From: Acanthamoeba castellanii str. Neff
Taxonomy: Eukaryota; Discosea; Longamoebia; Acanthamoebidae
DNA: 64,000 nucleotides
Direction: 5' to 3'
Assembly (NCBI RefSeq): GCF_000313135.1
Contig: NW_004457606.1
Location: forward strand, 1-64,000
Part shown: positions 55,002 to 64,000 of the stretch, in pieces
Layout of the letters: every line of letters begins with the position of its first letter
Numbering within the stretch: the first letter of the stretch is position 1
The notes under the pieces: model-generated
Seen by the model: the letters and a program-made list of their open reading frames with translations, nothing else
What the model was told of the DNA's origin: nothing
Database searches by the model: none
Program-made: the position numbers and the translations under genes

Positions 55002-56272
55002 TCATGACGATGAAGATGATGAAGATGATGATGAAGTTGATGAAGAGGAAGATGATGATGAAGAGGAAGGTGGTGGGTGGGGCCACACATAGCCAAAGGT
55101 CTGGGCGCCGAGGAATGTGAAGTATGGCGGTACGCCGGGGCGCTGGGGGATGAAATTCTTGCCGTTCCAGTAGTCCGGCCGCACCCAGGCCCGCTGTAGC
55201 CGGCAGTGGAGCAGCAGGTGGCCCGCCTTATCCTGGACGGCCTCCACCCGGCACACCACGTGCGCCACACACGGCCGGATCGCCAGCAGTCGGTCACCGC
55301 CGTCCTCGATCATCGTGTCCTGCACCGCACACGCCGCACACGCACACGCCGCACACAGGGTGAGCGAGTGCGGTGAGAAGAGAGCGAGAGAGAGCGAGAG
55401 AGAGAGCGGAGTGGTTACGAGATCGGTCCAGCCGGGCTGGCACAGGTCGAGGTTGAGCTTGTCGAACTTGTCCTCGTCCTTGCCCCTAGTAACCAATAAC
55501 ACACAACACACATGCGTTTGGGGGGGGGACGAGGGTTGTTGTTGTTGGCGACAGTTCAGCAATGAAGGGCGATGAGATGGCGCGTACGTGCAACCGCCCA
55601 CGGCGAGGACCAGCTCTTCCATCCCTTGCACCGGCACGTTCAGCACTGAACGCACCACCGCACACGCACACGCACACGCCGGTTGTGAGTGACGTCGTGC
55701 CTTGCAGAACATACCGCACGCACGCACACACTGCGTGAACACGAAAGATGGCGGTCGCGACGGACCGAAGGATCGGCCCACGCGCAGCAGCGATGCCGTG
55801 TGCCTTCGCTTATTCACCGCACAGAAGACCAGACCCTGTCAACCCAAGAGTCCGCCTCAGTTAGCGCTAAAGTGTGTGCGTGTGCGTGTGCGTGTGCGTG
55901 TGCGTGTGCGTGTGCGTGTGCGTGTGCGTGTGCGTGTGCGTGTGGACGACCTGATTGTTGATGCAGGTGAGCCAGGAGATGGTCATGACGTTACGCCGCG
56001 GCCTCACAGCGGCGGCCTTGTCCGGCAGCGGGGCACTGGTGGCCGGGGCTTGTTCGCCGTTGCCCGCCCACACCGTCAGCATGCACACCGGGTTCGGATA
56101 GAGCAGTCTGCAAGCAGAGCCCATTATTGTAAATAAATAACTTTCTTGATTTTTAAGAATTGGATCATTATTTCGGTCAGGTCGAATGAAACTGGTACCG
56201 ACTGATGAGCGAAGTCTGCGTCAACTCAACGATGCCGCCGGAAGAGGCAGCGCTTTTGTCCTCCAGTTCCAT
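55002..56272 (-). CDS. Flavin-reductase-like (FMN-binding split barrel) protein
   Basis: Starts at ATG 56272 (MELEDKSAASSGGIVELTQT). Exon 2 reads LLYPNPVCMLTVWAGN then RPRRNVMTISWLTCINNQ, the FMN-binding pattern (NxMTISWxTxxNN) of flavin-reductase-like proteins. Further exons give GLVFCAVNKRRHTASLLRVG, NVPVQGMEELVLAVGGCTGK and DKFDKLNLDLCQPGWTDL, then a last exon with AIRPCVAHVVCRVEAVQDKA and HLLLHCRLQRAWVRPDYWNG. The order and spacing fit the family, whose members bind FMN and reduce or use flavin. The protein ends in a poly-Ser tail encoded by an ATG/ATC-type triplet repeat (55005-55070), which is unusual. Introns near 55950 and 55640 hold (GTGTGC)n. Confidence 0.7.
55868..55945 (+). repeat. 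(GTGTGC)n hexamer in an intron
   Basis: About 12 copies of GTGTGC on the plus strand, hence CACACG on the sense strand of the flavin-reductase-like gene. Confidence 0.9.
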
Positions 56273-56442
56273 CTTCTTGTTGCTGGTTGTTTCCGAAATG
56301 CTTCACGACCACACAAAACAATTTCAAAATGTTTTCGGCTGACTCTGGCACCTCCGTATTTTGCGCCAATGCGGTCGTGGGCGCCTTTCCCTTGTTTGGC
56401 TTTTGCTTTACACTTTGCACAAACAACTGAGCGCAGGAAGCC
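56273..56442. promoter_or_regulatory. Divergent intergenic region, flavin-reductase-like / P450
   Basis: 170 bp between start codons of two redox enzymes transcribed apart. A shared promoter would co-express them; this is inferred from spacing only. Confidence 0.35.
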
Positions 56443-58908
56443 ATGTCGTTGATGCTGGTGGCGCTCACGGCCGTAGCAGGCCTTCTATTGCTCTACTTGT
56501 TCTTCCAACGCTCCAGCACACCTAAGGCACGCTGCATTCTTTTCTTTTGAAAAGAATTGATATAACGGTGCTCGCAGATTGGGATCTGACTGGTGATTGA
56601 TGACTCTGTGTTTTTCCAGGAGGGACAGCCTCCCCAGGCTGGACCCAACGTGCCGGTGCTCGGCGCAGGCGTTGCCTTTCGAGCGGACCCCAAGGGCTTC
56701 CTACTCGACTCCATCAAAAAGGTGAATTCGCTACTTTCTTCTTTTTCTTTATTTATTGTTATTATTTATCTCTCGTATTCTTTTTTTCCACCAGATATTA
56801 TTTATATATCATGTTCTTTTCCCAGATATTGTTTATTTATTAATTGCTCATTTATTGAAATTGGTTTTGTTGTGTGCAGTATGGCAACGTGTTCAGCGTC
56901 AAGCTGGGCGGTCTGCGCCAGGTGGTGCTTCTGGGACCCGAGTACCCCAAGCTCTTCTTCAAGTCCGGCGACGACACCCTCTCCTTCAACGACGCCCTCA
57001 AGGCACGCCGCGTGCAGCTTACCCCATGGCCACCATCGCCAACGTGGTCTGACGTGTGTGCGCGTGTTGTGTTGCGTGTTGCGTGTGCGTGTGCGGCAGG
57101 CGGTGAACTTCCACCTGTTCCTGGACAACAAGACGTTCGAGTACCCGATCCACATCACCCTCATCAAGCAGAAGTTTACGCCCAACATGCGCAACTGGAC
57201 CCCGCTCATCGCCGAGGTGATCGAGCCGGCCTACGTCGACGGACTCCTCCGCAACCTCGGCGGACCCTACTACCGCGGCGCCCGCAAGGTACCTTTAAAA
57301 AACAGAAAAACACACAGCCACCTTAACCAAGACTTCTTTCTTGCTGACGTCAGCGACATTGCTCGTCTCTTTGAGGGAACGATGGTGGTCGAGATCGAGC
57401 GGATGATGTACCAGATCGTGGGCCGGTCGTCGGCGCGTTGCATCTGCGGCGACGAGGGCTACGACAACCAGGAGCTCATCGACACCTTCATCAACTTTGA
57501 CAAGGACGCCACCGAGATGATCGGCCTCTCGACTCTCCTGCCCCGGTTCCTCCACAGGTTGCTCAACAATCGACCCAGGCCGCTTCTCGACCGAATGCTC
57601 ACTATGTGCGTGTCGTGTCGTTTGTCGTGTCGTGTCGTTGGTCGTGTCGTGTCCAGGTTCTTGGGCGGACGTGTAAAGGAGCACTATGCGGTGATGATGA
57701 AGCATCTGCTGCCGGTGGTCAAGAAGCGCAGGGCGGCCAAGGACACCAGCCAGGTGAGCGAGCTGTGGCGCCTCTACTCCCCCTCTGCCCGACTAGTCGG
57801 GGCCATCGACTGACTTGGCTTTTTTCACTTTCACTTTCATTCTCTCTATTTTTCGTTTCGAACGCGGCCAACAGAAGGTCGACTTCTTGAGCTACCTCCT
57901 CGAGGCCCCCGATGTCGATGGCTCGCCCTTGACCGTACGCCCGCCGCACTCACCTCACTTACCGCGCGCCCACCCTTCTTGAGGCCATGTTTTCAAATCG
58001 TGTGCGCGGGTGCGTGTGTGTGCTTAATAGGACGAGTGGATCGTGACCCGATTGGGCGTTATGATCTGGGCCTCGCTCACCACCACTGCTGGTGCGCTGA
58101 CCCAGACCCTGCTGGACATCTTCTCTCGCCCCGAGATCAGGTGCGCCTTGTGTCGTCATTCATTATTCGTCATCGCCATCGTCGTCATCTGTGTTTTTGG
58201 CTCAACGTCACGGCATGTCGCGACCAAAAACAGGGAGAAGGTGCTGGAGGAGCAGAACAGGGTGTTGGGCGACAGCAAGACCGTGGATCACGATCACGTC
58301 AAGCAGATGGATTACCTCGACGCCTGCATACGCGAGTCCCTCCGGACCACCTCCTTCCTGCGTACGACACGCACACGACACGCACACGACACGGCACGAC
58401 ACGACACGACACGCGTACAATGTGTTGTTGCTTCGCTGACGCTCATGTTGTTCGGCGAACCCATAGTCGGACCGAACAGGCTGGCGAATGAAGGACATGC
58501 AAGCCGGCCAGTACTCCATCCAGAAGGTGCGGCCTCTTATGCAGAACCGCACACAGAGCACACATGGCACACGCTCACATTGTGTCTCGACAGGGCACGA
58601 TGGTGGCTCTCTCGGCCTACGTGGCGCACCACGACAAGACCCTGTGGGGCGAGGACACCGAGTCGTTCAAGCCGGAGCGCTTCATCTCCGAGACGCAGCC
58701 GCTCTACGCGTTCCTCCCCTTCGGCTCGGGCCAGCACGCGTGCCCGGGCCGCTTCTTCGCCCTCCACGAGATCAAGACCATCCTCTCGCTCCTCATGCGC
58801 ACCTACGACATCGACATCCCCGGCGGGCGGCCCAAGCTCGTCTGGCTGGTCAACCGCGTCACCGCCGAGAAGGACCCCGTCATCTTCATGAAGAAGGCGG
58901 CCGCCTAG
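56443..58908 (+). CDS. Cytochrome P450 monooxygenase, membrane-anchored
   Basis: Exon 1 (56443-56526) encodes the N-terminal anchor MSLMLVALTAVAGLLLLYLF. Later exons carry YGNVFSVKLGGLRQVVLLGP, IHITLIKQKFTPNMRNWTPL, the K-helix CIRESLRTT (ExxR), FKPERFISE, and the heme loop FLPFGSGQHACPGRFFALHE with Cys ligand. The last exon ends FMKKAAA, stop 58906-58908. The I-helix reads VMIWASLTTTAGALTQ, lacking the usual acidic residue before Thr, as in CYP7/CYP8 enzymes. The heme loop CPGRFFA resembles fungal CYPs of terpenoid pathways. The substrate is unknown; sterols or lipids are likely. Two introns (56527-56619 and 57003-57099) begin with GC, and in the first no GT donor precedes the in-frame stop. 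Confidence 0.85.
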
Positions 58909-58980
58909 CGAGAGACCCCCACGTGACGATGTGGTGCGCTCAAACAAAATGAAAGGTAATCTCTTCGATGTTTCCCGGTT

Positions 58981-60806
58981 TTATCCTGGGAGAACTTGCC
59001 CGCTGGGGCTGGCCGAAGGCGTGCGGCTGGGCGAGCGGGTCGGGCTGCGCGTGGCGGTGGGCGAGCGGGTCGGGCTGCGCGTGGGGGTCCGCGTGGGGGA
59101 GCGGGTGGGCGTGCGTGTGGGTGACCGCGTGGGGCTGGTGCTGGGCGTGCGGGTGGGGCTGGGCGTTCTTGTCCTGCTGCTGCTGGGCGAAGCCGTGGGC
59201 GTCTTGGTGGGGCTGGCGGGGGGCGTGCGCGAGGGGCTGGCCGACCACAGCGGCGTACGCGACGCGCTCGGGGTGCGGGTCGGGCTGGGTGAGCCCGAAC
59301 GCGACGGCGACGGCGATGGCGTGCGCGAACGCGACGGCGTTGTCGACCCTGTGGGCGAGCGCGAGGGCGAGCGTGATGGCGTGGGCGACCGCGAGCGCGT
59401 CGGCGATGGCGTGGTGGTGGGCGACGGCTCGACGCAGCTCGCCGCCGAGTTGGTGTTCTCCCGACCCGGAGTGATGCACCTGGAGTTATAGAGAGAGATA
59501 ATATATAGCAAATATTTAAGCATTTGTTACAGTTCAATAGTACAGTTATATTCAGGATGTTGCCATGAAACGAACGTTACCTGGCGCTCCAGTCGATGGA
59601 GTTGTCCTTGGTGTCGTAGCCATCGGGCCAGCGCGAGATGCCCAGGCGGTTGGTGCCCGAGGCGTCGAGATCGGCCACGCCCGTGCCCGGCGTGTATCCG
59701 CTCAGCGAGCCGCCGCCGTAGGTGACCGTGTCCTGCACCGTGATCAGGCTGCCGGTCTGGCGCAGCAGCTGGATCGTGTAGAACGCGTGGCCGCCGTCGC
59801 CCGGGTTCGGGATCCAGTTGGTGGTCGCGTCGATGTAGCCGTTGGTCGTCGTGGCGGGTGTGTCGACCAGCCGCGCGCCGTGGCCCTCGCACACGCCCGA
59901 CAGGGCCGTGCACAGGGTGTAGTAGCCATGGACCGGCACGACGAAGGGGAAGTCGCGGCCCGACAGGCTCACGTTGCGCACTGTGGCGTTGGCCGAATCG
60001 AGTATGCGCAGGCGGTAGCCGCCGGCCACGGTCGAGGCGATGCCGACGAAGCCGCGGTTGTGGAATTCGATGAACTCGCGGGTGTCGTTGCCGCCATCCT
60101 GGGTGTAGTCGACCTCGTTGATGACCAGGTTGGTGTCGCCCGGGCTGGCGCACGACTCGGACGCGACTGCCGCGTAGGCGTTGGTCAGGCCCGGCGTGCG
60201 GCAGCGGTGCTCGAAGTCGGCCGCGTTGTCGTCGGTGTCGTCGCCTTCGGGCCAGCGCGCGATGGCCGACCCGACCCACGTGGCGCTATCTGCCGGCGCC
60301 GCACCGCAGCCCTCGTACCAGGCCGAGCCCAGGCCGAGCCCCGTAGCTGGCGACCCGTAGCCCACCATGTCGGCCCGGTTTTCGGCCGGGTCCAGCAGGA
60401 CCACGGTGGCATTCTGGCTGGGTACCCAGTTGAGCAGGACCGCAGTGCCGTCGCTGCGGGTCTTGACCTCCTGCGTGCACAGCAGCACGCGCTCGGGGTA
60501 GATGCACAGCACATAGTAGTCGCCCGGGCCGAGGTCAAAGTCGACCAGCGTCTGGGTGTCGACCAGCTCGACGGCGCCGGTGCCGGCGTCGAAGGCGTAG
60601 AGGGCCAGCTGCCAGCCGGCGGTGTTGATCGTGGAGTTGCCCGCGTTCTTGAGCTCGATGAATTCGTTGGCCGGGTAGCCGCCCGACGCGACGTCGAGCT
60701 CGTTGATGACCAGGGAGGCCGAGGCCCAGGTCGCCGCCAGGGCGAGCAATAAGATAAGTCTTGACACGTTCCACCACCAACAACAACAACAATGTAAGCC
60801 ACACAT
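58981..60806 (-). CDS. Secreted protein with two lamin-tail domains and a Ser/Pro/Thr/Arg repeat stalk
   Basis: I chose ATG 60806 because it opens the frame directly before a hydrophobic signal (RLILLLALAATWASA). Two lamin-tail (LTD) domains follow: SLVINELDVASGGYPANEFI with LKNAGNSTINTAGWQLALY, and LVINEVDYTQDGGNDTREFI with IEFHNRGFVG. Each ends with a RWPEGDDTDDN/RWPDGYDTKDN block and a CxTPG motif. An intron (about 59579-59482) joins SIDWSARCITPGRENT in frame. The last exon encodes about 140 residues of SPTRTP/TRSPT repeats ending SGQVLPG. LTDs outside the nucleus are common in bacterial and protist surface proteins. The repeat resembles a rigid, probably glycosylated stalk. No membrane anchor was seen. 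Confidence 0.7.
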
Positions 60807-61081
60807 GAAGTTGTAGAACTGCACAACAAGGTGAAAGAAAGAGAGGGGGGGTTGACCACTGCGTACTTGAAGATGAACAGCGTCATGGTTGTGGGCTGTA
60901 CAACTTACACACATTTCCAGTTTTTTCCAAGCCTTTGTATGGATTTCCATTGTCTTTTTAAGGAAAGAAGAGTTGCTGGGGTAACAAGGCGTGCTTGTGT
61001 GCATTTGGCCAAACTTAAATTTATAGACCCACGACATGTTGGAAGAAGTAACGTATCGAAGGTGGTGGGGAGGAGCACGGA

Positions 61082-63002
61082 TCAGCGCCTGTATCTGTAG
61101 CGCTTGAAGTTGAACCACAGGTGCATGATGCCTCGGTCGAACACGCACTTGAAGCCCCTCTTGTGCGAGTACTCCCACTCTCTGTTCACGACCCTGTTGG
61201 CAGATTGTTGTAAGGCACCGGTTAGTCGATAGAACACCACACACATGAACACACACACACACACACACACACATAAATAAAACTACGTACTTGAACGCGA
61301 CGTCTTCGTACGGCGGGCCGGCGTGGAAGCGTATGATACAGGTGTCCGGCGAGTCGCTGGGTTCGATGAAGTAGCGCGGGGCCTTCTGCTTGTCGATGAG
61401 ATCGGGGTAGAAGACGTTGAACTTGTAGCCCTGGACAGTCTTGGGCGGTGGGTTGTCGTGGTCGTAGTGGCTCTGGTTGTACTTGTTCCACTCGTAGCCC
61501 GTGTGGACGCGGTTGTAGTACCGGGGCTTGCGCGGGCGGTACTTGTCCTGCCACCAGTACTTCTTGCCCTCGAGCGCCACCTCGGTGCTGAAGGTCTCCT
61601 CGTTCTCGTCCATCGATCGCTCGGACTCGATTTGGTAGAGCTCGGCGTCGGACAGCTTGACCGCGGGCGACGTGAGGGCGAGCGAGCTCTCCTGGAGCTT
61701 CTTGGCCTCGCGCTCCATGATGCGCTGTCGCTCCTCCTCGAGCCGCTGCTTGTCGAGCTCGGGATCGACCACCTCGACGTCGTCGGTCTCGTTCACCAGC
61801 TCGGGACTGAGGCATTCGTCGTCGTCTTCGCCGCCGCCGCCGGCGGCTGAGGCCTCGGGTTCGTCCCAGCCGCCGCTGCTGAGGCCCGTGCCGGCAGCTG
61901 TAGTCGACGCTTCGTCGTCTTGGCCCTGCTGGTCCTCCACGGTGCGACGCACCTCCTCGAGCATCTGGCCGGCCTCGAGCTGGCTCAGCTTGCGGCGCAG
62001 GAGTTCGGCGTGGATGTCGCGCAGCTTGGCCTTGGCCTTGTAGACGACGAGCCGAGCGAGCAGACCCTCCCAGTACTCGGGATCGACAGCGTTGCCGGCG
62101 GTGATCTTGGCCATGATCTGCGACTGCATGCGACTGAGATCCTCGTAGGTCTTACCTCGAAACACGGCCAGCACGTCCTCGCTCACGGCCTTGTGCACGC
62201 CGCTGGCCTCGAGGCCCTGCCGCCTGGCCTGGTGCTCGGCCTCTTCGCGCTGGCGTAGCTGCTCGATTTCGTCGTCGCACACGATGCGCAGCGATTGCCA
62301 GAATTCCTTGTGCGAATCGAGCTGGAGGTACATGAGGATGTCCTTGCGCAGCTCCTCCAGCTCTCGCAGCGACAGGTCGGAGAAGATCTTGTAGGGCTCG
62401 TTGAGCTCAATATCGAGGTCGAGTACGTCCATGTTGAGATTCTTGTAGAGAATATCGATGGGCTTGGGTCGCCCCTCCTGGATGCGGATCTCGGATCGTC
62501 GCTTGGCCTGCTCGAGGTTGAAGGTCTGCTCCTGCTTCTCCCAATCATCGTAGCTCAGTCCATCGCGCTCTCGCGCCATTCTGTCCCTCTCGGCCTCCCA
62601 TTGTTCTCGTTCCTTCTCCCTCTCCACCCTGCGCTTCTTGGCCTTCTCGAGTTCTCTCAGCCGCTCGTCGCGCAGCATGCGTTCGGTCTTAGCATCGTCA
62701 AAATCGTCGGGATGGACCTTGCCAGACGCGATCTCTTTCTCCCTCTTGAGCTTCCACACAAATCGATCCGTCAAATTAGCATCACCGAAGGGATTGGCCT
62801 CGTTCGTGTAGCCAGCCAGCGATTCCTGCTCCTTTTGTCGCCTCTTCTTGGCCTTCTTCTCTTTCTTCTCAAGCCGCCTTCTTCGCTTCTCATCGGGCGT
62901 CTCGAGCAGCTTCTTCAGCGCCTTTTCTTTCTTCCTCTTCTCTCTGTCTCTGTCGCGATCCTCTCTCTTTCTCTTACGATCATCGTCCTTTGAGCGTCCC
63001 AT
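61082..63002 (-). CDS. CACTIN: CACTIN, spliceosome-associated protein
   Basis: Two exons (63002-61291 and 61193-61082) give 607 residues, close to the family's length. The N-terminus is a Lys/Arg/Asp/Glu repeat (DRKRKREDRDRDREKRKKEK). The conserved middle has NPFGDANLTDRFVWKLKREK and IDILYKNLNMDVLDLDIELN. The C-terminal CactinC domain is nearly invariant: HTGYEWNKYNQSHYDHDNPP, YKFNVFYPDLIDKQKAPRYF, CIIRFHAGPPYEDVAFKVVN and the terminal FKRYRYRR. The intron donor GTACGTAG splits the Lys codon of AFK and holds a (CA)n run. CACTIN takes part in pre-mRNA splicing fidelity, which fits this intron-dense genome. Confidence 0.95.
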
Positions 63003-63620
63003 CTCGGCAAAATGATTGCTCAGTTCGATTGATTTCTTTTCTTCACCGTAGCGCTTTGGCGGATTCCTTTTTCTCTACTTTTTCAGGGGGGCTACGGGAA
63101 ATAACCGGCCATTTCACCGTAAGCATGGAACAAAAGAAATCACGATATGAATGAGAAGCTTCGCTGGATCGACTCGCACATAGGGAAGCGCTTGTCTCGA
63201 GTTTCGAGGTTCACCCAATTACTTGTTTCGGGCAAATTAATTTTACAATTTGGATTAATAATCTTTCATGAAAGACACATTTACCATCGTTTACAGCGAA
63301 GTTGTCCGAGCCTGGTTCTCTCCTCCACCTGCTCCTCCACCCTGTGCATATCACTTGCTTTTGTCCTTTTCTTTTGTTTGTTTTTGTTTTTGTTAACTCA
63401 AAAAAGAACGGAGGTGTCCTTTCGCGCAATAGCCCTTTCACTGTGACAAACTCGACCCACGGGCCAAAGTCGGGCCACGAGGGAGTTTCACCAACCCCCC
63501 CCCCTCTTCTGATCTAGACAATCAATCTCGTAAGGGGGATCCTTCGTCAGCGACACACACCACTTGCTCCTCTTCTTTGTTCTTCTCTAGAAGAAGCTCT
63601 GAAAAAACAAAAACAACAAC
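63003..63620. promoter_or_regulatory. Divergent intergenic region, CACTIN / WW-myosin
   Basis: About 620 bp between two divergent start codons. It holds T-rich tracts (63355-63400) and a C8 run near 63496, and no recognisable gene or RNA. Confidence 0.35.
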
Positions 63621-64000
63621 ATGGATGAGTGGTGTGAGTGCGTCACGCCGGAGGGCCATGTGTACTGGTTCAACCGAAAGACCGAAGAGAGCAGCTGGGA
63701 CCCCCCTGCCGGCATCAAGAGCACCAGCGGCAATGTACGCTTATAGCCCTGGCCCCCCTGATATCTACATTGCTATGTGGCCTACATAAGGATGTCACTA
63801 TACTATGATGGTAGATTTCGTGTTCTCACGCCTCATTGGGGGGGGGGCGCAGGATGGCATGATCTGGATTCCCCACCCCGAGGAGGGCTACCTCCCCGGC
63901 AAGGTGTCCCGAGACTGCGGCGACGGCTCGTGCGAGGTGACAACCAACGAGGGAGAGGCACGCGCCCCCACACCAACCTACTTACAAAACCACAATACAT
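63621..64000 (+). CDS. Myosin heavy chain with N-terminal WW domain, 5' end only
   Basis: Exon 1 (63621-63734) encodes MDEWCECVTPEGHVYWFNRK and TEESSWDPPAG, a compact WW domain (W...YWFN...SSWDPP) that should bind proline-rich ligands. Exon 2 (from 63853) reads DGMIWIPHPEEGYLPGKVSR and GDGSCEVTTNEGE, the N-terminal SH3-like subdomain found before the motor of many myosins (xVWVPHPxEGYxxGKV). WW at the N-terminus of a myosin recalls class IV-type myosins of Acanthamoeba and some other protists. The motor lies beyond the window. Exon 2 ends GAG followed by GCACGCG at 63958, a possible GC donor. Confidence 0.65.

Noticed and set aside
59577..63002. A 1141-codon minus-strand ORF fusing CACTIN to the lamin-tail protein
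   Set aside because: CACTIN has a clear intron and its conserved C-terminus (FKRYRYRR) ends in a stop at 61082. The lamin-tail gene has its own signal peptide. The open frame through the CACTIN intron and intergenic DNA is chance.

Overview
The window looks like nuclear DNA of an Acanthamoeba-like amoeba. It is GC- and CpG-rich, densely packed with genes on both strands, and the genes are cut by many short introns (about 70-130 nt) whose interiors are runs of GTGTCG/CACACGA-type simple repeats. Three 119-nt 5S rRNA genes have the sequence I remember for Acanthamoeba 5S, but I could not run a search. A run of 21 Ns at 43684-43704 shows that this is a draft assembly.

Layout. 1-1040: 3' end of a DUSP23-like phosphatase and a fucosyltransferase-like fragment on the minus strand. 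About 1290-8419: a nearly full-length two-ORF LINE (ORF1; ORF2 with AP endonuclease, reverse transcriptase and RNase H). It ends in heptamer repeats 7 bp before the start codon of a signal-peptide JmjC protein (8427-10641). 11767-13543: two 5S genes flanking a Ty1/copia remnant that is almost free of CpG. 13658-15956: an F-box fused to a degenerate EF1A-family GTPase, the most unusual gene here. 16143-22072: PH protein, Ras-association protein, DGAT2-family acyltransferase. 22442-28120: ATAD5/Elg1-like PCNA unloader subunit. 28592-36424: acidic coiled-coil protein, tetraspan membrane protein, ankyrin protein, glutaredoxin-like protein, LIM protein. 36818: third 5S gene. 37057-42301: CCHC-knuckle protein, ER J-protein, ZCCHC9 homologue, PIG-F homologue. 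42498-51604: a zizimin-type DOCK GEF of roughly 30 exons. 51660-54936: a DGAT2-derived pseudogene fragment, a chromo-like protein and a small secreted protein. 55002-64000: flavin-reductase-fold protein, cytochrome P450, secreted lamin-tail protein, CACTIN, and the 5' end of a WW-domain myosin.

The genes are a mixed housekeeping and signalling set with no operon logic. Many sit head-to-head with 100-200 bp between start codons, so shared promoters are likely. Several reading frames (LINE ORF1 and ORF2, the fucosyltransferase-like fragment, ATAD5, the acidic protein, PIG-F, DUSP) are broken by one apparent indel, nearly always a single missing base. I read most of these as base under-calls, not pseudogenes. 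Exon limits below come from reading splice signals and frame continuity by eye, and may be off by a few bases where called approximate.
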